A stretch of DNA of 64,000 bases from assembly GCF_020177375.1 (NCBI RefSeq), contig NZ_JAIWHV010000013.1, forward strand, positions 17,638-81,637, read 5' to 3'. This DNA comes from Saliphagus infecundisoli (GTDB taxonomy: Archaea; Halobacteriota; Halobacteria; Halobacteriales; Natrialbaceae). Positions 17,871 through 25,667 of this stretch are shown piece after piece. The notes below the pieces were generated by a model that saw only the letters and a list, made by a program, of their open reading frames with translations, ran no database searches and was not told the DNA's origin. Made by a program: the position numbers and the translations under genes. How positions within the stretch are numbered: the stretch's first letter is position 1; each line of letters opens with the position of its first letter.

Positions 17871-18283
17871 ACTGTACTCGACGCCGAACTCTTCGGTGAG
17901 AAGATGCTGAATCTCCTGTGATTTCCAGGGCTGGCCGTCACGGAGTATCTCGACCAGCTCTTCTTGTTCGTCTTCGTCGAGTTTCGGGGGCCGGCCGCCC
18001 CCGAAACTCGGCATGAGTTCTTCCAGCCCACCTTCATTCCAGGCTTCTGCCCAGCGATCACCGGTGGCCGCCGACCTGCCTTCCCGGTCGGCGGCCTCCG
18101 GAATCGAATCACCCTGATAGAGGTTTTTCAGAAAGCCAAGACGCCGCAGTCGGTGATCGTCTTCAGCCTCACGCAGCAATTCGTCAATCTCCTCTTCAGA
18201 CAGGTGATGCTTGATCTCCTTCCGACGTGAGCGTTCCATGAACGACAGTCTGCATTAACTCACAAAAGTTTTCGTACTCATTA
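17871..18283 (-). pseudogene. IS630-family transposase, N-terminal fragment
   Basis: The coding part starts at 18239 with MERSRRKEIKHHLSEEEIDE and runs through a helix-turn-helix pair (GDSIPEAADREGRSAATGDR, then FGGGRPPKLDEDEQEELVEI) to EEFGVEYS, where the ISH3 element begins. The DDE domain is missing. Upstream of the start, the sequence to about 18283 (reverse complement TAATGAGTACGAAAACTTTT) looks like the natural terminus of the element, ending at TA. Confidence 0.75.
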
Positions 18284-18578
18284 GGCCGGATTCTGCTCAT
18301 CGCTGACAACGATGGCGGTCACCATGCCCATCTCACCCAACAACGGGCCTACGAACTCGGCATCGAGTTCGTCTTCCTTCCCCCATACTCGCCGAACTTC
18401 AATGCAATTGAACCCCTCTGGAAGACTCTCAAACGAAAGATTTCGCCAGAAATCTTCGAGGACAAAGATCACTTCAACCAGTTCGTTACTAACACCTTCC
18501 TATACCTATCGAACCGTCTTGGGTTCGCAAACAAACGGATCGACACGTTCCTCTCCGATGTGCAAAAGTTACGCTAAC
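18284..18578 (+). pseudogene. IS630-family transposase, C-terminal fragment
   Basis: On the plus strand a frame from about 18293 to TAA at 18576-18578 reads LLIADNDGGHHAHLTQQRAY, then ELGIEFVFLPPYSPNFNAIE and PLWKTLKRKISPEIFEDKDH, ending in RIDTFLSDVQKLR. This is the second half of an IS630 DDE domain with the D and E catalytic positions. The N-terminal half is absent, and the fragment lies back-to-back with the minus-strand fragment at its left, so the two are not one gene. Confidence 0.75.
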
Positions 18579-18818
18579 CACTCGTGTCGAGTCGCTTGAG
18601 CCAGCTGTAGATCGTCCGTCGTTGAACGTCGTACCACTCGGCTAGTTCAGTCTGTGAAACACCGTTTTTGTACGCAATTGCCGCTAAGAGCCGTTGTGTC
18701 GGTTTCTTTCCGTCCACGTTGTCGGGGGTGTCTTGCAGTTCCTCGACGGAGATCTCGTCGAGATGATCCACTAGTAGCTGCAACGAACTCTGAGTAAAAA
18801 ATTCTACCGGATACTATA
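18574..18818 (-). pseudogene. IS630-family end and N-terminal transposase fragment
   Basis: The minus strand from 18818 begins TATAGTATCCGGTAGAA, nearly identical to the left end of the copy at 10036, followed by a 69-codon frame (18783-18574) with VDGKKPTQRLLAAIAYKNGV and TELAEWYDVQRRTIYSW. It matches the head of the 10036 transposase but here lacks the internal stop. The rest of the element is gone, replaced by the C-terminal fragment of a different IS630. Confidence 0.78.
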
Positions 18819-18843
18819 GGAGTCATCTCCGAGTTCACCAATT

Positions 18844-19035
18844 CTACTCGAGCAGTCCGAGATCATCTAATCGAGCGTGAATTATGGTAATCGCGTCTTC
18901 GGCATCGCTTGGCTGAGTTCCGCCGGTGATGACGAGCTCCCCGCTGCCGAACACCAAGACGACGACCTCCAGTTCGTCGGGATGATAGACCAACCCAGGA
19001 AACTGTTCGGGTTCCTACTCGACGACTTCTAAGCA
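18844..19035 (-). pseudogene. tbp: TATA-binding protein, C-terminal relic
   Basis: Reading down the minus strand from about 19035 gives LEVVE, a stop where TBP has tyrosine, then EPEQFPGLVYHPDELEVVVL, VFGSGELVITGGTQPSDAED and AITIIHARLDDLGLLE with TAG at 18844-18846. This is the C-terminal 55 or so residues of the second TBP repeat, closely following the haloarchaeal consensus. The upstream part of TBP is missing, and the segment is fused to an oxidoreductase fragment. Haloarchaea often carry several tbp genes, many on plasmids or genomic islands, and this looks like the remains of an extra copy. Confidence 0.75.
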
Positions 19036-19279
19036 GTACCATCGCGACGTCGATCTCCTCGACCATCGCGCCCGGACGGTCGTAGCGGGCGGAGCCGTAC
19101 TCTTCGCGGAACGCCGAGACATACGACTCCTCGCGGACGTCCCCGCCGTCCCAGACGCCGGCGACGGTCGCGTCGGGCCGGTCGTCGATCACCGCGGCGA
19201 ACTTCTCGGCGTGGCTCGTGTCGAGCCCGAGGATCCCAACGTTGATCAACCGCTCACCTCCCGACGAACTAGCGTACAT
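19036..19279 (-). pseudogene. Gfo/Idh/MocA-type oxidoreductase, N-terminal fragment
   Basis: From 19279 the minus strand encodes an NAD-binding start (LINVGILGLDTSHAEKFAAV, then VAGVWDGGDVREESYVSAFR) up to EEIDVAMVL, about 75 residues. The pattern is the Rossmann half of a Gfo/Idh-family sugar dehydrogenase. The remainder is absent and the sequence passes into the TBP relic. A second fragment with the same beginning (VGIFGPDTSHGEKFAAAI) lies at 53422. Confidence 0.6.
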
Positions 19280-20532
19280 CTATCCGTTCGTCCGTACCAA
19301 CCGGCTTAGTATTGAATGTTGTCATCCCAGAATCTGTTTTGTCAGACTAAACAGATCTGAGCCAGACCGCGTCGAGACGCCGGTATAATCGCCGAAAAAC
19401 CTGTTTGACTTGTATGATAACTCTGGGCACGGTCTATACCGTTTCCTTTTTCAAAACGATTTCCCTGTATCGCTCTCTACCGGGATCTATGGACAATCGT
19501 CCGATCCTGACTGGGCCGCTAGGCCAATTGCTACGGCTGGCCGGGAGAACCTTGCTTCGTCCCGGGTATGTACATTCTCCCCGGATCGACTGCACGAACA
19601 ATATTTCGATATTATCGCCTTCGAGGACCAGCCGATCTTCTTGATTACGATCGTATGTTTGTAATCCCATCTCGAGAGATCGTTTTATCCACCAAAACGA
19701 TCGACCCACTAAAGCAATTAGTACGTTGTTTGCCGCGCACTCTTAGACCAGAGGCTGACACCAGAGCTCCGACATTACCTGGTCACGGACCTCATGGATC
19801 TGGTCCGTACTAGCAGTCATCCCGACGACAGTTGTCGAGATCCATCTTGACCAGATCGAAGCTAAAAATGATTGTCTGGTGGCCTTCATTCGCGTGAACG
19901 ACATCACACTCAGAGCGGGCTTGCAAAATCGAGTCCTCCCTTGAGGCCAGCGGGTCAGTCAGCCCACTAGCAGGCGTTCCGATTGCGCTCAAGGGCCTCA
20001 CCGTTTCGTGGATCAGACACACCTGTAGCTGCCGAAGCGTTCTCGGACAACGTCGCGAACCATGCTGCGAGGTTCATTGAGGGTCTTTAGGACACACGGG
20101 CCCGATCGTCGTGGGGAGATCACCATCCTAGAGTTCAGCCACAAGCTGGCAACGGATACCCTTCTAATCGGACCTTCGTTGAATCTGTTTAATCCCGGGC
20201 GAAACGCGGACGAGACTGCAATAGGAATCGCCAACTGGATAAATTCCGATCGCCCGCTGACGCGAGAGACACACATACGAATCCACAATACCAGTTCGAG
20301 AAGCCTTGCTATACCGATACGACGGTCTTCCCGCAGACAAGCGACGTATACCTTGACCGTCTCGATTAACTCGTTGAGATTGCCAACCGTGAAGGCCGCG
20401 GTGTGCTTGATCAGACCTAAATTACTGGTTACTGTATAATCTGTTCTCGTCAGAACTGATGTCGAGAATTTCCCACTCCCAGTAGGTAGTTCGGGATGGT
20501 GTCGAGACTCGATCGGATCGTCGGCGAACTCG
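19280..20532. other. 1.25-kb stretch with palindromes but no recognisable gene
   Basis: No reading frame here shows a domain that I recognise. The longest candidates are on the minus strand (20013-20564, and 19810-20022 with SECDVVHANEGHQTIIFSFD), but they lack convincing starts and overlap plus-strand frames of similar quality. The region may hold heavily decayed genes. The paired palindromes at 19643-19699 are its clearest feature. Confidence 0.4.
19643..19699 (-). promoter_or_regulatory. Paired palindromes, probable operator region (copy 1)
   Basis: Reading the minus strand, CGTTTT-GGTGGAT-AAAACG (19699-19681) is followed after 14 bp by GATTACAA-ACATACGA-TCGTAATC (19666-19643). Both are near-perfect dyads. 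The same two palindromes in the same order occur at 52940-53006 with a 24-bp gap. The downstream gene is no longer recognisable. Confidence 0.55.
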
Positions 20533-21534
20533 TTACCACTTGATGACAACGCCCATCGCCTCACTTCGGTCGGCCAGCAGTTTGTCGTACATGGCTGGCA
20601 CGTCAGCCACCTCGATACGGTGGCTCACGAGGTCGGCAACCGAGATGGTTCCGTCTGCGACCGCGGAGAAGAACAGCTCGCAGTGGCGGTGGTTCGTCCA
20701 TGGGTTCGCCGACGTCGCGACCGATGGATGGGAGCTGTTGTGGGCGCCGATAATGGTGTGACTCGGCGCGTTGCAGTCGTCGTGGAAGTTGAACTCAGTC
20801 GTTCCACGAGGGCTCGAAAGCAACACCAGGCGGCCCTGCTCTCGGAGTACGTCGAACTCTTCAGGGATCACATCCGGATTCCCCGTCACCTCGAAGGCGA
20901 CATCGGCCATCCGGTTGTCTGTCAGGCGGGCGACCGAATCCTCAGCCGTCTCTGCCGTCGGATCGACCGCTGCAACGGTCGGCGAATCGGGCAACCGGTC
21001 GAGCCGCGGGGCGCTCGGTTCGACCCCGACGACCGGTTGCGCACCCGCCAGCTGACACACCCGAACCGCTAGTTGACCTAGTAGTCCGAGGCCGAAGACT
21101 ACCGCCGATTCTCCCCAGGTGACCTCGCCACGACGGACGCCGTTCATCACGATCTCGGCGATCGTGAAAAAGACTGCCGCGTCGTCGGAGACGTCGTCCG
21201 GAATCGGTCGGCACCCTTCTGGCGACGCAGTGACGTACTGGGCGTGCGAGCCGAGCGTCGCGACCCGCTGACCCGTCTCGATATCCACGACGTCGTTGCC
21301 GGTCTCGACAACGACACCGACGTTGTTGTAGCCGGGTACGAACGGGTACTCGTAGTGATCCCATCTGGAGCCCTCGGGAAAGTCCCCTGAGAGGATCGTG
21401 AGCTCGGTCCCCGTACTGACGAGAGTTCGTCGGCTCTCGACAAGCACTTCATTTGGATCCGGCACCGGGACGTTGCGTTGCTCGACAATCACCGCCTCAG
21501 GTGATTCGAAGACCACAGTCTCATTACCACACAT
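20533..21534 (-). CDS. Zinc-type (MDR) alcohol dehydrogenase family protein
   Basis: A 333-residue medium-chain dehydrogenase. The GroES-like half has VLVESRRTLVSTGTELTILS and PFVPGYNNVGVVVETG, where classical zinc enzymes have GHE; here the equivalent is GYN, and the structural four-cysteine lobe is absent. The nucleotide-binding half has VVFGLGLLGQLAVRVCQLAG (GxGxxG). This pattern fits the zinc-poor subfamily related to bacteriochlorophyllide/threonine-like dehydrogenases found in sugar clusters. It probably oxidises a sugar or polyol derivative with NAD(P), but the substrate is unknown. It is intact, with degraded DNA on both sides. Confidence 0.82.
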   Translation of the reverse strand: MCGNETVVFESPEAVIVEQRNVPVPDPNEVLVESRRTLVSTGTELTILSGDFPEGSRWDHYEYPFVPGYNNVGVVVETGNDVVDIETGQRVATLGSHAQYVTASPEGCRPIPDDVSDDAAVFFTIAEIVMNGVRRGEVTWGESAVVFGLGLLGQLAVRVCQLAGAQPVVGVEPSAPRLDRLPDSPTVAAVDPTAETAEDSVARLTDNRMADVAFEVTGNPDVIPEEFDVLREQGRLVLLSSPRGTTEFNFHDDCNAPSHTIIGAHNSSHPSVATSANPWTNHRHCELFFSAVADGTISVADLVSHRIEVADVPAMYDKLLADRSEAMGVVIKW

Positions 21535-21859
21535 TTCTCAACGGATGGGTTTCTAGTCGACCGGTATAAATCCCTATCCCGCTCCGATGGAGTCGAAGCG
21601 ATAGGACTCGGTCTCTGACTGACCCGATACGGTTTGAACGCGACCTGAAGAGATAATCTATGCAGGTACTGTTAATCCATGCACGACTCCTCATCCACCC
21701 AAGTTCGGCGATACTCTCCCGCAAGCGCAGCGAGCGTTTTATGTAATGGTAACTCGACTATTGGATCGATGTCAGTTTGCTTGTCGAGAGACGGATTGTT
21801 ACCAAATAGCGTCTACGTTGTGGGAACTTCACCGCCTCGTTCCCTGTCGGAGGTGAAAC
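21535..21859. other. Intergenic region between divergent dehydrogenase and RidA genes
   Basis: No gene is recognisable. The region holds divergent promoters: on the plus strand a TTTTATGTAATGG stretch lies near 21738, and a strong Shine-Dalgarno-like GGAGGTGA is at 21849-21856, just before the RidA start. No clear dyad operator was found. Confidence 0.4.
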
Positions 21860-22123
21860 ATGGCGGAGATTAGTACTAACGATAAACCGCTGAGTATAGG
21901 CCCGTTCTCGCAGGGAATTCGCCACGGCGATCGAATCAACGCCTTCGTGCAGGGTCCAGTCAATCCTAACTCCATCAAAATTGCCAGTAACAGGGACGAC
22001 TACGATGTGATAACGGTGGTGTGCGCCGAATTCATGAGTAATCTCTATCCGCCGCGGAGTGCTATCGAGACGGTGCCCCTCCAAACCGATATCGAAGTCG
22101 TCAACAGCGTAGCGGAGGCGTGA
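21860..22123 (+). pseudogene. RidA (YjgF/UK114) family, internally deleted
   Basis: An 87-residue frame that joins the two ends of a RidA protein. The beginning KPLSIGPFSQGIRHGDRI and QGPVNP match the N-terminal strand and loop of RidA (A-x-GPYSQ...G). The end NRDDYDVITVVCAEFMSN and PPRSAIETVPLQTDIEVV matches the C-terminal catalytic part, with its conserved R-x-A. About 35-40 middle residues of the normal 125 or so are missing. RidA deaminates reactive enamines. With the central strands lost the trimer should not fold, so I call it broken, although the frame is open with a strong ribosome site (GGAGGTGA) upstream and the next gene follows within 5 bp. Confidence 0.65.
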
Positions 22124-22128
22124 CTGAA

Positions 22129-23193
22129 ATGCACGTGATCGCTGCCGTGCGCGACGAGGAGGGCCCCCAATTCCTCGACATCCCGAAACCTGACCCTGGC
22201 CCGGATGAGGCGCTGGTCAGGACGCTCCGGGTTGGCATCGACGGTACCGACCATGAGGTGCTCGACGGAAACCACGGTGACTTTCCCGAAGGGGAGGACT
22301 ACCAGATACTCGGCCATGAAGCAGTTGGCATCGTCGAGGACCCCAATAGAACGAGGTTCGAGGTGGGCGACCTCGTCGTTCCGACTGTGCGACGGCCTCC
22401 AGACGAGACCAATGAATATTTCGAGCGGAACGAGCCGGACATGGCTGCCGACGGCGACTATCTCGAACGAGGCATTGTTGGCGCGCACGGGTTCATGGCC
22501 ACGTACTTCACCAGCCCGGAGCGCTTTTTGGTCGGCATCCCTGACGAGTTTGCCGACTACGGCTTCCTCATTGAACCGATAAGCAACTCCGAGAAGGCGT
22601 TCGAACACGCTCAGGCGACCCGGTCGGCATTCGAGTGGAATCCCAAGTCGGCACTCGTCCTCGGCAACGGTCCACTGGGGCTCCTGACGCTCGCTATGCT
22701 TGACCGGAAGGGGTTCGATAGGATGTACTGTCTCGGCCGGAGAGACCGCCCGGATCTGACGATCGATGTCATCGAATGCCTCGGCGCGACGTACGTCGAC
22801 TCCCGCGAAACGCCGGTCTCAGAGATCGCGGCCGCCCACGAGGCGATGGACTTCGTCTATGAAGCGACAGGGTACGCGCCCCACGCCTTCGATACTGTGC
22901 GGGCACTCGCGCCAAACGGTGTGGGCGCGTTGCTCGGTATTCCGGACGATTGGACGTTCCAGATCAACGGCGGACAGCTTCACCGGGAGATCGTTCTCGA
23001 GAACAAGGCATTGTTCGGTAGCGTCAATTCCAATGTCCGGCACTTCAAGGCCGCCAAGGAGTCGCTCGCAGCGTTTCCTGACTGGTTTACTGATGAACTC
23101 ATCACCGGCATCTACTCACCGGAGGAGGTTGAGAAAGCCTTCGAGAGGGATGATGACGTCATCAAGACCGTCGTTGAGTTCGATACGCCATAA
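22129..23193 (+). CDS. gdh: Glucose 1-dehydrogenase, haloarchaeal type
   Basis: A 354-residue zinc MDR enzyme closely following the haloarchaeal glucose dehydrogenase pattern. With the start at ATG 22129, the zinc ligands fall at Asp38 (VGIDGTDHE), His63 and Glu64 (LGHEAVG), the numbering known for the Haloferax mediterranei enzyme; a GTG at 22120 would shift this by three. Glu149 in FLIEP is the second-sphere or catalytic acid. The coenzyme fold shows VLGNGPLGLL, and YCLGRRDRPD is typical of NADP binding. It oxidises glucose (and some other aldoses) to gluconolactone, the first step of the semi-phosphorylative Entner-Doudoroff route. A C-terminal fragment of a second gdh-like gene is at 59656-59898. 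Confidence 0.92.
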   Translation: MHVIAAVRDEEGPQFLDIPKPDPGPDEALVRTLRVGIDGTDHEVLDGNHGDFPEGEDYQILGHEAVGIVEDPNRTRFEVGDLVVPTVRRPPDETNEYFERNEPDMAADGDYLERGIVGAHGFMATYFTSPERFLVGIPDEFADYGFLIEPISNSEKAFEHAQATRSAFEWNPKSALVLGNGPLGLLTLAMLDRKGFDRMYCLGRRDRPDLTIDVIECLGATYVDSRETPVSEIAAAHEAMDFVYEATGYAPHAFDTVRALAPNGVGALLGIPDDWTFQINGGQLHREIVLENKALFGSVNSNVRHFKAAKESLAAFPDWFTDELITGIYSPEEVEKAFERDDDVIKTVVEFDTP

Positions 23194-23600
23194 TCAGTCA
23201 TACCTCGAACTGCGAACGGATCCAGCAGACGACGTGGTCGGTCTCCTCGTGGGAAGATATATCTCTGACCATGAAATCTACTGGAAGGGAACTGTTCGCG
23301 TTGACGAACATTCATGCTTCCTCCCGGCGCAGGTTCCTGACCATATTCTCCGCTGAGATCGCGGCGTTGTCAAGGTCCACCACCATGCCGACCTGTACTA
23401 GAAACAATATTTTCTCACCGGCCTGAGCGACGTCCCGACTAGCGAAGGCGTCAAGGTCTCGATGAGGAGGGGACGACTGGCACGGAGTAGATCGTTGCCG
23501 AGCACGACACCAGCGAGGACCCGCCAGCGACCGTCGACTGGTTTGCCGAACGGCTCGTCTAGTCGCAAGGTTTTCGGCCGGGTCGTCCGACTTCCCGGAC
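23194..23600. other. Decayed stretch upstream of the deacetylase gene
   Basis: Nothing intact. On the plus strand around 23455-23562, LDEEGTTG, then a stop, then IVAEHDTSEDPPATVDWFAE resembles the final strand and helix of a sugar isomerase/epimerase TIM barrel (normally DGW-x-V-x-EQD). On the minus strand, 23312-23450 reads KILFLVQVGMVVDLDNAAIS and MVRNLRREEA, which looks coding, but I cannot place it. Both suggest fragments of former genes. Confidence 0.4.
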
Positions 23601-24395
23601 ATGGAGAGAACGGTACTCGTTATCGGAGCCCATCCCGACGACGCTGACATCCGCGCGGGCGGCTTCGCCTGCCGCTTGGCGCAGGCGGGCCACGAAGTCA
23701 TCTTCGTCTCGATGACCGACGGGCGCGCAGGTCACCACGAACAGGGCGGGATCGAACTCGTCGAACGGAGGCGGGCCGAAGCCGCGGCCGCGGCCGACAT
23801 CGCCGGCATCGATTACTGTATCCTCAAGGCCCCCGACGGCCGGCTCAGACCCACCCTAGAGCGTCGCGAGCGGTTGATCCGGCTGATCCGCCGGCTGTCG
23901 CCCGACCTCGTCCTGACTCACCGGCCCAACGACTACCACCCCGACCACCGCTACACCTCGCAGCTGGTCCGGGACGCAGCCTACATGGTCACCGGCCCAA
24001 ACGTCTGTCCTGGGACGCCCGCCCTTGATTCGAACCCCGTCTTCGCGTACTTGCTTGATACCTTCGACCGACCCCACTCGTTCGACCCGGACGTCGTCAT
24101 TCCAATCCCGCCTGACCTCGTGGATCGGAAGTATAAGATGCTCGACTGTCACGAGTCCCAGGTCTACGAGTGGCTGCCGTACAACGCGGGAATCATTGAG
24201 GAGGTCCCTGACGACCCCGACCGCCGCCGGGAGTGGCTCGAGACTGATCCTCTCGCCTCGTTCGCGGAGATGCAGGGGGCCGCCGATCGCCTCCGGGACA
24301 GATTGGAGGGAGACGTTGAGTACGCTGAGGCCTTCGAAATCTCGGAATACGGCGCCGAACTTGACGACGAACTCACGGCTAATCTGTTCGAGTAG
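23601..24395 (+). CDS. PIG-L (LmbE-like) family deacetylase
   Basis: A 264-residue soluble protein with the PIG-L zinc motifs AHPDDADIRAGG at residues 10-21 and RPNDYHPDHRYTS near 107-119. The family hydrolyses N-acetyl groups from N-acetylglucosamine-containing substrates (GlcNAc-PI, GlcNAc-Ins-P, diacetylchitobiose). There is no signal peptide, so the substrate should be intracellular. The start ATG is preceded only by decayed sequence. In this neighbourhood of amino-sugar enzymes, deacetylation of an imported N-acetyl sugar is a reasonable inference. Confidence 0.87.
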   Translation: MERTVLVIGAHPDDADIRAGGFACRLAQAGHEVIFVSMTDGRAGHHEQGGIELVERRRAEAAAAADIAGIDYCILKAPDGRLRPTLERRERLIRLIRRLSPDLVLTHRPNDYHPDHRYTSQLVRDAAYMVTGPNVCPGTPALDSNPVFAYLLDTFDRPHSFDPDVVIPIPPDLVDRKYKMLDCHESQVYEWLPYNAGIIEEVPDDPDRRREWLETDPLASFAEMQGAADRLRDRLEGDVEYAEAFEISEYGAELDDELTANLFE

Positions 24396-24858
24396 CGTTC
24401 GCTGGCAGGAGTCCGGAGTAAATCGTGCCCCGAAGGCGGCAACAAACTCCGAGAGATATGCTACTATTATCCAGCCATGCGTAGGGTGACCCGTCCCTAG
24501 ACACGTTTGCGGCTGGGGAGCCGTGTGCTGGGGACTGAATCGAGCGTCAACCACCTGCCTGACCAGGTACCTATCAGCCATACCGTCGCGGGGGAGCCCC
24601 TGGTGGCTCTGTCACGTGGACTGGAGATGCCAGCAACAATCCCCCACTCTTATACTCTGTTTAGGTCGATCGATGTCCACTACACCATGTCTGCTATGAA
24701 CAATTATACAATATATACAATCATACAATATTTCCATATATCCAAGGACTAAATATAGTCAATTATTTTATCTGTTTCGAACCGTTGTAGTTCTTTGTCA
24801 CGCAACCGAGACGGCAGGACTGATCCCCGCGGGCCAATCCACTCGATCCGACCATAGT
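24396..24858. other. AT-rich non-coding stretch with short direct repeats
   Basis: No recognisable gene. The right half is very AT-rich for this genome and contains three direct copies of ATACAAT at 24706-24712, 24715-24721 and 24723-24729, and further A/T tracts to about 24775. This could be a promoter or operator left from a lost gene. Confidence 0.4.
24706..24729 (+). repeat. Three tandem ATACAAT heptamers
   Basis: ATACAAT occurs three times with starts 9 and 8 bp apart. Spacing close to one helical turn would allow a regulator to bind on one face. No intact gene starts close downstream. Confidence 0.45.
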
Positions 24859-25062
24859 TCACGAGGTGGGCGTAATCTGGTCAACGACCTCGAGCTCGCC
24901 GGCGTGGCGGATCGCTCGCGGGTTCGTAAACCAGATCCAGCGGGCGTCGGTCCCATAGTTGCCGTGGTTTCCCTCCGGCGATCGGTTCCGAACGATGCCG
25001 TCCGGAGAGACGTGCTTCCAGTAGCCGAGTAATCCTCGTGAGGGGTCAGGGCCGTCGGTCAT
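24859..25062 (-). pseudogene. Probable BNR-4-type protein, N-terminal fragment
   Basis: A 67-codon frame beginning MTDGPDPSRGLLGYWKHVSP and containing ARWIWFTNPRAIRHAGELEV. The W-x-W-F-x-x-PRAI pattern followed by a glycine-containing turn recalls the start of BNR-4 repeat proteins (sialidase-like propellers found with polysaccharide lyases). It ends after 67 residues where such proteins have about 400 or more, so it is truncated. It overlaps the end of the upstream minus-strand frame by 4 bp. Confidence in the family is low. Confidence 0.4.
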
Positions 25063-25487
25063 CGCGGGGCCTCCGGAGCGAGTGCAGCGTCGACCAGGCC
25101 GTCCTCGAGGGCCTCCTTGAATTCCCAGGGATAGTAGGAGCGCCAGTCCTCGAGGTAGTCGACGTCGCGGTCGCAGACTGCGACGTGATCGGCATGGGGG
25201 AACAGCGCCAAAAGGAGCCGCAGGCGCTGGTGGCGTGCGGGGGGCCGGCCCTCCCGTGCGTAGGCCGCGAGCGCGGTCACGACGTCGGGATTGGGGGCAC
25301 TCGCCGGGCGGTCGGCCCACTCCTCGCCGACGAGCCAGTCCTCGGTGTGGTCGGTGGGGTCGCCCCACCGCACCCGGTAGCGGTCGAGGGCCTCGTCGTC
25401 GCCGGGAATCGCCGTCTCTCGGGTGAGCGACTGGTCGCCCGCTGCCCACACCTCGTGGTCGGTCTCGCGGGCCAGCCGTTCGAGTCA
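25059..25487 (-). CDS. Unrecognised protein, possibly the 3' part of a larger gene
   Basis: From the stop at about 25490 the minus strand is open and looks like real haloarchaeal protein (ERLARETDHEVWAAGDQSL, then WGDPTDHTEDWLVGEEWADR, then SYYPWEFKEALEDGLVDAAL), ending APEAPR. The first methionine equivalent is a GTG at about 25451, giving 130 residues. The overlap ATGA with the following fragment suggests the two genes were translationally coupled. I do not recognise the family; the lack of a good start suggests that the 5' end was lost. Confidence 0.45.
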
Positions 25488-25558
25488 CTCAAGGGGGACT
25501 GCCCCGCTGACAGCAGTATCACGGCGAACACGAACATGGACCGCTCTTGGCCGCGAGC

Positions 25559-25567
25559 GGTTTATAG
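25559..25567 (+). promoter_or_regulatory. TATA-like box upstream of the aldolase gene
   Basis: GGTTTATAG lies about 100 bp upstream of the ATG at 25668 in otherwise GC-rich sequence. It implies a leader of about 70 nt. Confidence 0.4.
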
Positions 25568-25667
25568 TTCCCGACTTCCCCTTTCACTGATTGGTTCGGC
25601 GGCGTCTCGCGAGGGCTGCTCGTACCGGAACCATAATGATTCCCCCTTGCGAACGGTTGGCTCAGAG

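Noticed and set aside
18312..18599. Plus-strand 95-codon frame rich in Ser and Thr
   Set aside because: It is the wrong frame of the IS630 C-terminal fragment, which reads as a DDE transposase one base over.
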